Source: Paraburkholderia sp. HP33-1 (GTDB lineage: Bacteria; Pseudomonadota; Gammaproteobacteria; Burkholderiales; Burkholderiaceae). From it: a stretch of 64,000 nucleotides of DNA. The DNA is taken from contig NZ_JAJEJR010000001.1 in assembly GCF_021390595.1 (NCBI RefSeq), positions 1,736,001-1,800,000 of the forward strand, in the 5' to 3' direction. The notes beneath the pieces are model-generated. The model searched no databases and was not told the origin of the DNA. It saw only the letters and a list, made by a program, of their open reading frames with translations. Position numbers and translations under genes: made by a program. Of this stretch, positions 40,713 to 49,273 are shown piece after piece (positions within the stretch are counted from its first letter, which is position 1; the number at the start of each line of letters is the position of its first letter).

Positions 40713-41678
40713 TCAGTGCCGTGGCGGGCGCACGCGCGTGCGCCGCGGGGGCGGTGCGGCTGGCGCGGGTTTCGCCAACTGCTCAACGAGAAAATCGACG
40801 AAAGCCCGCACGCGCGAAGTCAGGTAGCGCGCGTGCGGATAAAGCAGGATGAACGGCCGCGTGCGTCCGCCCGCTTCGCGCAACACCTCCACGAGCCTGC
40901 CTTCACGAAGGTCGTCTTCGACGACGAAGCGATAGGTCTGAAACAGACCGGCGCCGGCCCGCGCGAGCGTGACGCCGGCGAGCGCGTCGCCGGACGTTCG
41001 ATAACTTCCCCTCGTCAGCACGTCGCCATCGTCGTGCGAGTCCTCAAAGGTCCAGGCGAGATGGCGCCCGCTGCTTGGCAGTTCGAACTGGATGCACTCG
41101 TGCGCCTGAAGCTCCGCGATGGTTGTCGGCACGCCCGCGCGCTTCAGATAGGCGGGTGTCGCCACCACGACCATTTCCGCATCTTCGAGCTTGCGTGCCA
41201 CGAGGTTTGAGTCGGCCGGCGCGCGACCGCGTATCGCGAGATCGAAACCTTCGTCCGCGAAGTCGATGTTGCGGTTGCTCAGGTGCGTCTCGACCTGCAC
41301 TTGCGGATAGCGCTCGCGAAACGCCGGTAGCAGCGGCAGGACGCGATAGTGCCCATAGGGCGTGGGCATGCTGATGCGCAGCACGCCGGCCGGCGTGGTC
41401 TGCTCGCCCGTCGCTTCGCGCTCGGCGTCTGCGAGTTGCGACAAGGCCTGGCGGCACTGCTCGAAGTAGCGCCGCCCCGCGTCGGTCAGGCGGATCTGGC
41501 GCGTGGTGCGCACGAACAGGCGCACGCCGAGCCGCTCCTCGAGCCGCGCCACTGAGCGGCTCACGGCCGCCGGCGTGACGCTCGCGGCATTGGCCGCCAG
41601 CGTGAAGCTTCCGAGTTCCGCCGCGAGGCAGAACAGCTCGATGCTGCCCAGCAGGAGATCGTCGAATTTGCGTTGCAT
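40713..41678 (-). CDS. LysR-family transcriptional regulator
   Basis: The 321-residue product has the N-terminal LysR HTH (IELFCLAAELGSFTLAANAA, AVSRSVARLEERLGVRLFVR) and a C-terminal ligand-binding region of two Rossmann lobes (SMPTPYGHYRVLPLLPAF to FVDFLVEQL). The start at ATG 41678 is preceded by AAAGG. A proline/arginine-rich tail (PAPAAPPPRRTRVRPPRH) is unusual. It is convergent with the SDR gene and may instead control a gene beyond its own promoter. Confidence 0.93.
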   Translation of the reverse strand: MQRKFDDLLLGSIELFCLAAELGSFTLAANAASVTPAAVSRSVARLEERLGVRLFVRTTRQIRLTDAGRRYFEQCRQALSQLADAEREATGEQTTPAGVLRISMPTPYGHYRVLPLLPAFRERYPQVQVETHLSNRNIDFADEGFDLAIRGRAPADSNLVARKLEDAEMVVVATPAYLKRAGVPTTIAELQAHECIQFELPSSGRHLAWTFEDSHDDGDVLTRGSYRTSGDALAGVTLARAGAGLFQTYRFVVEDDLREGRLVEVLREAGGRTRPFILLYPHARYLTSRVRAFVDFLVEQLAKPAPAAPPPRRTRVRPPRH

Positions 41679-41753
41679 GCCTGTTCGCCTTTGTTTTTCT
41701 GGCTCAAGAACCCGTCGATCCAGGCCGCGCTGCAAGCGTGGAAGCCGGACTGC

Positions 41754-41957
41754 TCAGTTCCACACCGATTGCAGCCGCTCGATATTTTCACGCGATTCGC
41801 GCTCCAGCTTCGCCATCAGTTCGCGAGCGGGCAACGAACGCGCCAGCGGCGCGGCCAGTTCGTACACATTGTGCGCCACGCCCGTCAACGACATCACCAC
41901 CGCCATGCCGATCGTCACACGAACGAGCCAGAATGGCTGACTCCACTTTTGCGGCAA
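41754..41957 (-). CDS. Small membrane protein (67 aa)
   Basis: One hydrophobic segment (IGMAVVMSLTGVAHNVYEL) near the N-terminus is followed by a charged helical tail (RELMAKLERESRENIERLQS). The best start is TTG 41957, with AAGG 8 bases upstream; ATG at codon 18 is an alternative. Downstream of it, 76 bp away, lies the LysR gene. Divergent from the cytochrome b561 gene. No known family recognised. Confidence 0.5.
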   Translation of the reverse strand: MPQKWSQPFWLVRVTIGMAVVMSLTGVAHNVYELAAPLARSLPARELMAKLERESRENIERLQSVWN

Positions 41958-42087
41958 AAGGCAGCCTTAAGAAATCGTTCAGCAGATCCTGGTACGCTCC
42001 GTTGGCGCTGGCAGGCCACGTACGTCAGACGTCGCTGCACCCCTATTTCCAGGAACCTTACCGTTACCAATCTGTTCACTCGACCCG

Positions 42088-42687
42088 ATGACCATGCTCA
42101 AACATTCACCCACGACCTCTAAAACCACGCGAATCGCGGCAGGCAATGACCGCACGCAGTACGACCCTCTCTCGATCTTGCTGCATTGGGCCACGGTGAT
42201 TCTGGTGCTGGCGCAATTCGGTCTGGCCCACACCTGGGGGTTTGCACCGAAGCCAACGCGTCACCTGATGATCGTCTCGCACATGTCATTTGGAATACTG
42301 CTGTCGGCCGTGTTGATCGCGCGCATCGGGTGGCGTCTGATACCCGGGGGGCATCAACGTCCCGCGACCGCCTCGGGGTTGGCCGAGACCGCCGCGAAAG
42401 GTGTCCACTATCTCCTGTATGCGCTGCTGGTCGGCGAAGCGGTACTGGGATTTGTGCTGCGCTGGTCCGGCGATGAATCGATGAGCTTTTTCGGTCTGCT
42501 GATCCCCGCTCCGTTCGCGCCGACCGACAAGGCCACGCATCATGCGATTGGCGAGGCTCATGATTTCATCGGCTGGGCCATCATCGTCATCGCGGCGGGG
42601 CATGCGGCCGCCGCGCTGTTTCATCACTTCGTCCTGCGCGATGGCGTGCTCAGGCGCATGCTGCCCGGAGAACCGGGCGACGCGTAA
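42088..42687 (+). CDS. Cytochrome b561 family protein
   Basis: The 199-residue inner-membrane di-heme b-type cytochrome has four membrane helices. Heme-ligand histidines sit in DPLSILLHWATVILVLA, VHYLLYALLVGEAV and HDFIGWAIIVIAAGHAAAAL, plus HHFVLRDGVLRRMLPG, the family's C-terminal mark. It probably passes electrons between quinone and a periplasmic or small-molecule acceptor. Located just upstream of the MBL gene and a FNR-like box. Confidence 0.92.
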   Translation: MTMLKHSPTTSKTTRIAAGNDRTQYDPLSILLHWATVILVLAQFGLAHTWGFAPKPTRHLMIVSHMSFGILLSAVLIARIGWRLIPGGHQRPATASGLAETAAKGVHYLLYALLVGEAVLGFVLRWSGDESMSFFGLLIPAPFAPTDKATHHAIGEAHDFIGWAIIVIAAGHAAAALFHHFVLRDGVLRRMLPGEPGDA

Positions 42688-42713
42688 ATTACGCGCTGGC
42701 GGCCCCGCGACCG

Positions 42714-42727
42714 CTGATCCAGATCAA
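42714..42727 (+). promoter_or_regulatory. FNR/Anr-like box upstream of the MBL gene
   Basis: CTGATCCAGATCAA matches TTGAT-N4-ATCAA with one mismatch. Its centre is 75 bp upstream of the start codon at 42795, suited to activation at -41.5. One of three such boxes in this block. Confidence 0.6.
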
Positions 42728-42794
42728 AAGCCCGGCGCCCGCATCCGCTGAAATGGTCCCATGCGACACCTCGTCCGGGTGCAATGGAGGAACC

Positions 42795-44159
42795 ATGAAA
42801 CTGACCTTTCTCGGTGCAAGCGGGACCGTCACGGGGTCGAAGTATCTGCTTGAAGAACCGGGCTTGCGCATCCTCGTCGATTGCGGGCTGTTTCAGGGAG
42901 TGAAGAACCTGCGGCTGCGCAACTGGGCCCCCCTTCCGGTGCCGGCCGATTCGATCGACGCGGTGATCCTGACTCACGCCCATCTCGACCATAGCGGCTA
43001 TCTGCCATTGCTCGCGCGCAACGGCTTTCGCGGTCCCATCTATTGCACGCCTGGCACCGCCGCGCTCTGCGAGATCATGCTGCCCGACAGCGCGAAGCTG
43101 CAGGAAGAGCAAGCGGATTTCGCGAACCGGCACGGCTTCTCGAAGCATCGGCCGGCGCTGCCGCTCTACACGCTCGACGACGCGCAACGAGCGCTGCATC
43201 TGATTGCGCCACGGCGCTTCGACACGCCCGTCGAACTGTCACATGGGCTTCGCTTCCGATTCCTGCCGTCGGGGCACATCCTCGGGGCGGCGAGCGTCAT
43301 CATGTGCCGCAATCACAAGGTGTTGGCGTTTTCCGGCGACGTGGGCCGCCCCGAAGATCCGATCATGCGTGCGCCCTCGCCGCTCGCGCACGCCGATTAT
43401 CTCGTCGTCGAATCGACCTACGGCGACCGCCTGCATCCGGACTCGAATCCGCAGGACGAACTCGAGCGGATCTTCAGCCGAACGTTCGCCAAAGGCGGCG
43501 TGGTGGTGATGCCGTGCTTCGCGGTCGGACGGGCGCAGGAAATCCTTTACTACATCGCGAAACTCAAGGAGACCGGGCGCATGGCGCACGTGCCCGTCTA
43601 TCTGGACAGTCCGATGGCGACCAGCGTGACGGACGTGTATCGCAAGCACCTCGCCGAACATCGGCTGACGATTTCCGACGCCAATGCGATCGACAAGGCC
43701 GCGATCATGGTCAGAAGCGTCGACCAGTCGAAGGCGATCGCATCGCACAACGGGCCGATGGTGATCATCGCAGGCAGCGGAATGGCGACGGGCGGGCGCG
43801 TGCTGCATCATCTGCGCCTGTGCGCGTCCGATCCGCGCAATACGATCGCGCTCGTCGGCTATCAGGCGGCGGGCACGCGTGGCGCGGCGCTGGCGGCCCA
43901 CGAGCCGTCCATCAAATTGTTCGGCGAATATGTGCGCGTGCGCGCGAACGTCGAATCGATCTCGTCGCTATCCGCGCATGCCGATTACCACGAACTGCTG
44001 AACTGGCTGTCGAGTCTGACCGACGCGCCCGCCCGCACCTTCGTCACGCACGGCGAGCCCGCGGCGGCCGATGCGATGCGGCGGCGCATTGCGGAGACGC
44101 TCGCCTGGCCTTGCGAGGTACCCGTTGACGGGCAACGCGTCGAACTCGGCCAACTGTAA
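42795..44159 (+). CDS. MBL-fold beta-CASP RNase-like protein
   Basis: The 454-residue protein starts at ATG 42795 (GGAGG upstream). It has the metallo-beta-lactamase metal motif HAHLDHSGYLP, later SGHILGAAS and AFSGDVGR. The beta-CASP insertion has PCFAVGRAQE and IAGSGMATGGR, and the C-terminal RMMBL part has SAHADYHEL and THGEPAAADAMRRRI. This is the YSH1/CPSF73-like group of bacterial endo/exoribonucleases. In Burkholderia-type low-oxygen gene sets such genes are commonly seen next to BON and stress proteins; function there is unknown. Confidence 0.92.
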   Translation: MKLTFLGASGTVTGSKYLLEEPGLRILVDCGLFQGVKNLRLRNWAPLPVPADSIDAVILTHAHLDHSGYLPLLARNGFRGPIYCTPGTAALCEIMLPDSAKLQEEQADFANRHGFSKHRPALPLYTLDDAQRALHLIAPRRFDTPVELSHGLRFRFLPSGHILGAASVIMCRNHKVLAFSGDVGRPEDPIMRAPSPLAHADYLVVESTYGDRLHPDSNPQDELERIFSRTFAKGGVVVMPCFAVGRAQEILYYIAKLKETGRMAHVPVYLDSPMATSVTDVYRKHLAEHRLTISDANAIDKAAIMVRSVDQSKAIASHNGPMVIIAGSGMATGGRVLHHLRLCASDPRNTIALVGYQAAGTRGAALAAHEPSIKLFGEYVRVRANVESISSLSAHADYHELLNWLSSLTDAPARTFVTHGEPAAADAMRRRIAETLAWPCEVPVDGQRVELGQL

Positions 44160-44164
44160 GGCTG

Positions 44165-44815
44165 TCATTCGACGACCAGATCGTCGACCACCGCGCATAC
44201 GCCGGGCGTGCTCCAGGCAACGCCACGCGCGATTTTGCGTTCCGCGTAGGAGCCCACCTTGCCCGTCAGCGTGACCGTGCCGTCCTTCACGTCGATACCG
44301 ATGTGCCGGACTTCGCGTTCGGCATGCCGCCGCATCGCCTGTTCGATGTTCTTGCCGATCTCGTTCGACGCGACCTTGCGGTGCACCTCGATTGCGTTAG
44401 TGAGGCCGCGTATGCCGCGCATCTGGCCGACGGCGCGCGCGACGATATGGCGCTGGTAGGCCCAATCGAGCGCGCCCGTCAGCGTGACCCAGCCTTTTTC
44501 CACCTGGATCTTCACCGCATCGTTGGGCACCGCGGCGCTCCAGTGCAGAATCGCGTGGACCGCGCCGGCCACCTCCTCGTCGCTATGTTGGTCCCGCTGC
44601 GGCAGGCGGACCTCCATGTCCACCACGACAGCCTTCACGCCGGCCACGCGCTGCGCGGCTTTTTCGGCGGCGAGTTTTTCGGCGAGACTCGGCGGATGGC
44701 CGGACAGCGTGACCACGCCGTTGGCCACCTCCACGCCGATATCGGTCGCGGTGACCGCCGGATCCCACTCGAACTCCTCCTCGACTTCGTGCTTCAGTTG
44801 CCCGTCGGTTTTCAT
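44165..44815 (-). CDS. Triple BON-domain protein
   Basis: The 216-residue cytoplasmic protein is made of three BON domains (about 1-70, 75-145, 146-216), each with the pattern VEVANGVVTLSGHPPS, VEKGWVTLTGALDW or VKDGTVTLTGKVGS. BON domains bind membranes or ligands and occur in osmotic and stress-response proteins. No signal peptide, so it is not an OsmY-type periplasmic protein. Convergent with the MBL gene (5-bp gap). It is downstream of the ion-channel gene by 21 bp, so the two may be co-transcribed from the FNR-like promoter. Confidence 0.92.
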   Translation of the reverse strand: MKTDGQLKHEVEEEFEWDPAVTATDIGVEVANGVVTLSGHPPSLAEKLAAEKAAQRVAGVKAVVVDMEVRLPQRDQHSDEEVAGAVHAILHWSAAVPNDAVKIQVEKGWVTLTGALDWAYQRHIVARAVGQMRGIRGLTNAIEVHRKVASNEIGKNIEQAMRRHAEREVRHIGIDVKDGTVTLTGKVGSYAERKIARGVAWSTPGVCAVVDDLVVE

Positions 44816-44836
44816 CCTCTGTCTCCTTGCGGTGAG

Positions 44837-45688
44837 TCAATGCAACGGATCGCGCCGACGCGCGGCGCCGTCGATCGTCTGGCGCAACGCCTTCAGTTCG
44901 GCGTGCATGCGCACGATTTCGTCGTTCAGATGCTTGATATCCCGATGCATCTCGCGCCGCAACGCCCTCTCCTCCTTGCCGATGAATGCCGCGGCGATGC
45001 TCGCGAAGACGAGCGACAACATGCCGTAGCCGAGCAGCACGACGAATGCCGCGAACACGCGCGATGCGGGCGTCGTCGGCGCGATGTCGCCGTAGCCGAC
45101 GGTCGCGCTGCTTTCGAACGCCAGCCAAAGTCCTTCCGCGTACGAATGCACGCGCGGTTCGAGCCAATAAAAGCCGGCGCCTGCCATCGCGAGCACGAGC
45201 GCGCCGGCGAGGAGCAGCCACATCAGACGGTTCGGCGTGAAAAAGCCGCGCAGCGACAGCACGATGCGCAACGCCACGAGCCCCATGAACGACAGCCTCA
45301 GCAGCCATTCGACGGGCTGCCAGGGCGGCGTGCCGAAGCCGGTGCTGAACGCCGCGCCTAACGCGATCATCAGGTCGAGCCAGTTGTTCGCGAGCAGCGT
45401 CTTCGGCTGTCTGCTCAGATGGGCCAGCCAGGTGAACGACAACGCAAAGCCGGCGAACATGCACAGGTACAGTGTCCGCGACAGGGTCAGCGCAAACTGG
45501 GTCGGCACAGTCAGCTCGACGTAGAAGGCGGGAATCGCGCAAAAGCTCAGCGCGCAAAGCCCCCAGCGCAGGTGCCGCCATGCACGCACGGCCCGTGGGC
45601 TGTCGTTTGCGCTGACGCCGGCCAATCCGTAGCCGGCGAGGCCGTTATCGAATATGTGGTCCGTCATCGCGCGAGTGGCTTCCGGCAT
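44837..45688 (-). CDS. Potassium channel protein (voltage-gated-like)
   Basis: The 283-residue membrane protein carries the K+ selectivity filter TVGYGD (SSATVGYGDIAPTTPASRV) between two pore helices. About four further membrane helices come before the pore, making it a Kv-type 6-TM monomer, and a C-terminal helical coiled coil (EERALRREMHRDIKHLNDEI) follows. Either the ATG at 45688 or the one seven codons later (45667) may be used; neither has a clear ribosome site. A FNR-like box lies about 100 bp upstream. Confidence 0.9.
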   Translation of the reverse strand: MPEATRAMTDHIFDNGLAGYGLAGVSANDSPRAVRAWRHLRWGLCALSFCAIPAFYVELTVPTQFALTLSRTLYLCMFAGFALSFTWLAHLSRQPKTLLANNWLDLMIALGAAFSTGFGTPPWQPVEWLLRLSFMGLVALRIVLSLRGFFTPNRLMWLLLAGALVLAMAGAGFYWLEPRVHSYAEGLWLAFESSATVGYGDIAPTTPASRVFAAFVVLLGYGMLSLVFASIAAAFIGKEERALRREMHRDIKHLNDEIVRMHAELKALRQTIDGAARRRDPLH

Positions 45689-45780
45689 GTCGGGGTTTCG
45701 CGCGGGACCGTCCGGTGCCGCAAACGCCTACAGGCCGCGCGATCATCTGTTGCAGGCTACCTGACGCCCTGTTGTCCGCC

Positions 45781-45794
45781 TTGATGCAGATCAG
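45781..45794 (-). promoter_or_regulatory. FNR/Anr-like box upstream of the potassium-channel gene
   Basis: TTGATGCAGATCAG matches TTGAT-N4-ATCAA with one mismatch. The site is 93-106 bp upstream of the ATG at 45688. It lies between the channel gene and the convergent end of chrA. Confidence 0.6.
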
Positions 45795-45816
45795 TGCTTG
45801 TGAAAGGCGTGCGCGA

Positions 45817-47052
45817 TCAGATCGGCCGCACCGCTTGTGTAACACCGGCCGCCACACAGAACACGACGACCACGAGCGGCGGCACCTTCCAGCGCATCAA
45901 CAGGAAAAAGCCGATGCACGCAATGGCGAAATCTGCTGGCGACAAGACCGCACTCGTCCATACCGGCGAATAAAGCGCCGCAGCCAGGAGGCCGACCACC
46001 GCGGCATTGACGCCGGCAAACGCCGCCGACATCGTCGTCCGCGCGCGCAGCGCCTGCCACCACGGCAATGCCGCGAGCACGAGCAGCAGACCGGGCAGAA
46101 AGATACCCAAGGTCGCCAGCAGCGCCCCGCTCCAATGCCGGGGCGACAGGGCCATCATCCAGCCGAGGAACGCCGCGAACGTGAATAGCGGTCCGGGTAC
46201 GGCCTGGGCCGCGCCATAGCCGGCAAGGAAATCATTGGGCGCGACCCATCCGGTTGCGACGGTTTCGCGCTGCAACAACGGCAGCACCACGTGCCCGCCT
46301 CCGAACACGAGCGCGCCGCAGCGATAGAACGCATCGAATACGCGCAGGCCTGGCGAGCCCTGACTTGCCGCCCATATCGGCAACCCGAACAGCAGCACGC
46401 AAAACACCACTAGCGCGGCCATGCCGGCCGTGCGCGACACCTGAAAGTCGCGGGCCGGTTGGGCAACGGGACGCGGAGCTTGTGCTGCCGTCGCACGGCA
46501 CAGTGCGCCACCGAGCAATGCACCCGCCCCAATCACGATCAGTTGCGCGTAGGCGCTGCTCACGAGACTCAGCAACGCGAGCGACGCAAGCGCGATCGCC
46601 GCGCGGCGGCGATCCGGACACAGACGCCGCGCCATATCCCAGACGGCCTGCGCGACGACGGCCACCGCGACGAGCTTCAGGCCGTGAATCACGCCTGTGC
46701 CTGCGGTACCGCTCAGGTCCGGCGCGATCGCCGCAAAGGCCAGCATCACGAATACCGACGGCAGCGTGAAACCGCACCAGGCGGCAAGGCCCCCAGCCCA
46801 ACCCGCCCGCAATAGTCCGATCGAGAACCCCACCTGGCTGCTCGCCGGCCCGGGCAGAAATTGGCACAGTCCAATCAGATCGGTGAAGGCTTCGTCGTCG
46901 AGCCAGCGCCGGCGCTCGACGAACTCGCGGCGGAAGTAGCCGATGTGAGCGATCGGGCCGCCGAAGCTGGTCAGCCCGAGTTTCAGAAAGACGATGAGAA
47001 CTTCAAGTACGCGCGCGAGCGAGCGGCGCGACGACGGCAGATCAGTATCCAT
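45817..47052 (-). CDS. chrA: Chromate transporter ChrA
   Basis: The 411-residue two-domain CHR-family membrane protein exports chromate or imports sulfate-like anions. Each half starts with a signature: LKLGLTSFGGPIAHIGYFRR and CQFLPGPASSQVGFSIG in the first half, VFGGGHVVLPLLQRETV and AAQAVPGPLFTFAAFLGW in the second. About 10-12 helices. It is read from its own promoter at about 47053-47200. The downstream potassium-channel gene has its own promoter. Confidence 0.93.
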   Translation of the reverse strand: MDTDLPSSRRSLARVLEVLIVFLKLGLTSFGGPIAHIGYFRREFVERRRWLDDEAFTDLIGLCQFLPGPASSQVGFSIGLLRAGWAGGLAAWCGFTLPSVFVMLAFAAIAPDLSGTAGTGVIHGLKLVAVAVVAQAVWDMARRLCPDRRRAAIALASLALLSLVSSAYAQLIVIGAGALLGGALCRATAAQAPRPVAQPARDFQVSRTAGMAALVVFCVLLFGLPIWAASQGSPGLRVFDAFYRCGALVFGGGHVVLPLLQRETVATGWVAPNDFLAGYGAAQAVPGPLFTFAAFLGWMMALSPRHWSGALLATLGIFLPGLLLVLAALPWWQALRARTTMSAAFAGVNAAVVGLLAAALYSPVWTSAVLSPADFAIACIGFFLLMRWKVPPLVVVVFCVAAGVTQAVRPI

Positions 47053-47202
47053 GGATGGGTGCGTTCGAGCGATGCCGGGGCCAACCGCCCGGAGGCGGGC
47101 GGTGAAAGTTCTTTGCCGGGCTTTGTCCTGTTCGGCCGTCAGTATAAAAGCTGGGCACCTGCAAACGATGCGGTGTGCGCGCTCATCGCCGGTGACTCCA
47201 CG

Positions 47203-47457
47203 TCAGATCGACACTTTGTTACCTTTTCCATTCGTGATTTCGAGAAACTCACGAAGCTCCGGGTATTCCGTAGCAAACCAGAGAAGCGCCGCGCCGCCGA
47301 AGCGACGGGCGAATTCATCGTCAATAGGGTGGTCTTGATTTACCTCGTGCGATAGAGCCAGGTTCATTCGCACGTTCTTGAATATGCGCGAGTCAACAAA
47401 TCCAGTTTTGATGGTTCCGGTTTCCGGATCGTAGTAAGACACGAAATATTCGGTCAT
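47203..47457 (-). CDS. Small hypothetical protein (84 aa)
   Basis: Starts at ATG 47457 (MTEYFVSYYDPETGTIKTGF) after GAAGATACCT. The product has a beta-rich first part, then SRIFKNVRMNLALSHEVNQD and a hydrophobic/acidic end (ALLWFATEYPELREFLEITN). No signal peptide, no recognised domain. Divergent from the LemA-like gene, with the FNR-like box in between. Confidence 0.6.
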   Translation of the reverse strand: MTEYFVSYYDPETGTIKTGFVDSRIFKNVRMNLALSHEVNQDHPIDDEFARRFGGAALLWFATEYPELREFLEITNGKGNKVSI

Positions 47458-47559
47458 AGGTATCTTCTGCACGCCTGATAGTCCTCGAAGGCTTGATCTT
47501 TGCACGCTAGATAAGTGCGCATGTCGCCACCATACATTGGAGCGGCTCCCGGATGAAAT

Positions 47560-47573
47560 CTGATCCTGATCAA
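47560..47573. promoter_or_regulatory. FNR/Anr-like box between the 84-aa and LemA-like genes
   Basis: CTGATCCTGATCAA matches TTGAT-N4-ATCAA with one mismatch. The site is 91 bp upstream of the LemA-like start at 47664 and 103 bp upstream of the divergent start at 47457, so it could regulate either. Confidence 0.55.
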
Positions 47574-47663
47574 ACTTTGCAGACGACGATCAAGTCGAAG
47601 CTGCGCCGCGCGCCTACGCTGTCGATGCACACGGACACGTAATCACCCCGCAGCGAGGACGAC

Positions 47664-48278
47664 ATGAGACCGGCCCTGATCGTTTCGATTCTGTTGGCGC
47701 TGCTTGGCATGTCCGGATGCGAGACCGAGTCGGCGCGGGGTGCCGATCACGAACTCACCGCGGCATTTGCCGACGTGCTGGACCTGTACAACGCACGCCT
47801 CGACCTGACAGCGCAGGCGTTCGTGCTCGCGCGCGGGCATCTGCCGCCCGATGCGCCGGTGCTCGCGAAAGTGGCAAGCGCACGCGCGGCCGTCGCGGAT
47901 CTGCATGCATCGCCGGCGCTGCTCGATTCAGCCGCTTCTTTCGAACGCTTCGATGTCGCGCAACGCGAACTGACCGACGCGATTTCGCAGCTGCTGATCG
48001 CCTGCGAGGCTGTCCCCCGTCTGAGCGCGAGCCCGCCGTTTCGCGCGCTACAGGCGCGGCTCGCCTCGTCGGCCGGCCGGATCGCATTCGCGCGCGAGCG
48101 GTACGACGAAGCGGCACGGCGCTACAACGACGCGTCGCGTCAGCGCTTTCCTTTGCACCTCGCGGATGTGATGCATCCGCAGCGCGACAAGCCGCTCTTC
48201 ACGGTGCCGGACACGACGCCTGTTCACCGTCATCCACGCACCGACTTCGGCGCGCTGCGCGGTGCGCTGCGGGTTTAG
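47664..48278 (+). CDS. LemA-family lipoprotein
   Basis: The 204-residue lipoprotein has a signal sequence ending in the lipobox LGMSGC (Cys19). The mature part is a LemA-type four-helix protein: LYNARLDLTAQAFVLARGHL, QRELTDAISQLLIACEAVPR and YNDASRQRFPLHLADV, with the diagnostic N-x-R/Y-N and P-x-N-L-like pattern around VPRLSASPPFRALQARLAS. LemA proteins support membrane-associated stress responses. AGCGAGGACGAC precedes the ATG. Confidence 0.85.
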   Translation: MRPALIVSILLALLGMSGCETESARGADHELTAAFADVLDLYNARLDLTAQAFVLARGHLPPDAPVLAKVASARAAVADLHASPALLDSAASFERFDVAQRELTDAISQLLIACEAVPRLSASPPFRALQARLASSAGRIAFARERYDEAARRYNDASRQRFPLHLADVMHPQRDKPLFTVPDTTPVHRHPRTDFGALRGALRV

Positions 48279-48408
48279 CGCCTTGCGAGTCAACAGCCTC
48301 GCCGTGCAGCACTCATGGCGCTTCGATCGACACCTTCAGCGCGCGCGTGTTCGCGGCGCTGGAAAACGTTTCGTAAGCCGAAAGGATTTCGACGAGACGC
48401 GTCGTGCC

Positions 48409-48918
48409 CTAGGGGAAGATCGGTGTCGTGGGCTCGGCGCCTTCGAGATCGGCCTTCGGAAAATGCTGCGCGACCATCTGCTCGATCTCCTGTTCGCGCG
48501 ATCCAGGCACGTCGGCCATGATCAGGAGCTGGCCGTCACGTATGGCGCCACGAAAGCGCTCGAGTCGTGTATTCGGTTCGTCGACGCCGATCATCGTCGC
48601 CGTCCAGGCCCCGAAGCCGGCACCTGCCAACGTCAATGCGACGACGGCTCCCCCCGCAATGGCGAGCTCCGCGGGAGGAAACGCCAGTGCCACGAGGCCG
48701 AGAAGCGCGCCGGTCGCGCCGCCGAGCATCACGCCGCGTTCGAGCGAGTGCACGACGTCGCTGCTTTGCAGCAAGGATGCCTCGGGTAACTGCTCGAGTG
48801 TGACACTGTGATTCGCGAGGACATGGATATGTCGCCATGTGATCCGCGCTCGCAGCAAGTCGTCTACGATCGCCTTCGCCGTCGTCGGGTCAGGTACGAG
48901 GAAATAGAGACGTCTCAT
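48409..48918 (-). CDS. DUF1269-family membrane protein
   Basis: The 169-residue protein has an N-terminal soluble domain (LYFLVPDPTTAKAIVDDLLR, RITWRHIHVLANHS), two hydrophobic hairpin segments (GGATGALLGLVALAF; LAIAGGAVVALTLAGAGFGA) and an acidic C-terminal segment (LLIMADVPGSREQEIEQMV). DUF1269 proteins are commonly found next to stress and cytochrome genes. GGAG precedes the ATG. The gene is convergent with the LemA-like gene, and divergent to the oxidase operon. Confidence 0.88.
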   Translation of the reverse strand: MRRLYFLVPDPTTAKAIVDDLLRARITWRHIHVLANHSVTLEQLPEASLLQSSDVVHSLERGVMLGGATGALLGLVALAFPPAELAIAGGAVVALTLAGAGFGAWTATMIGVDEPNTRLERFRGAIRDGQLLIMADVPGSREQEIEQMVAQHFPKADLEGAEPTTPIFP

Positions 48919-49273
48919 GTCGGCTCTCCGTCAATCAAGCATCCCCCAACGGGTCGATGCTGTTTATCGTACGCCTGCCGCAGACAATAAGGGGCGTAGG
49001 TGACCCGTTCTGGAAATCTGTTCTCGAGTTTGCGCCGCAATGTCCCGGCAGCGGCCGTTTTGCATTGCATCGCAGCAAGTGACTCCTCCATTCGTGCGAT
49101 CCGTATATGGAGTGCTCTGCCCCCTTGCGTTGCCTTGCACGATAGAGAGGAGAGGACTACCTTTCCACTAGAGACGTGCCGGCGCAGAAAGTATCGAATA
49201 CGGCAAGGCGGCACATCGACGCCAGGAGCGTTTTGTTGGCGGCTCCGGCGAGTGACGCGCAGCGAGGTGACCT
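48919..49273. other. Promoter region between DUF1269 and cytochrome oxidase genes
   Basis: About 355 bases. No gene is supported; short open frames on both strands lack ribosome sites. It must contain both promoters. I saw no FNR-type box here. Confidence 0.5.

Noticed and set aside
44837..45688. FNR-like regulation of chrA from the 45781 box
   Set aside because: The box lies past the chrA stop codon, so it can act only on the channel gene downstream of it.
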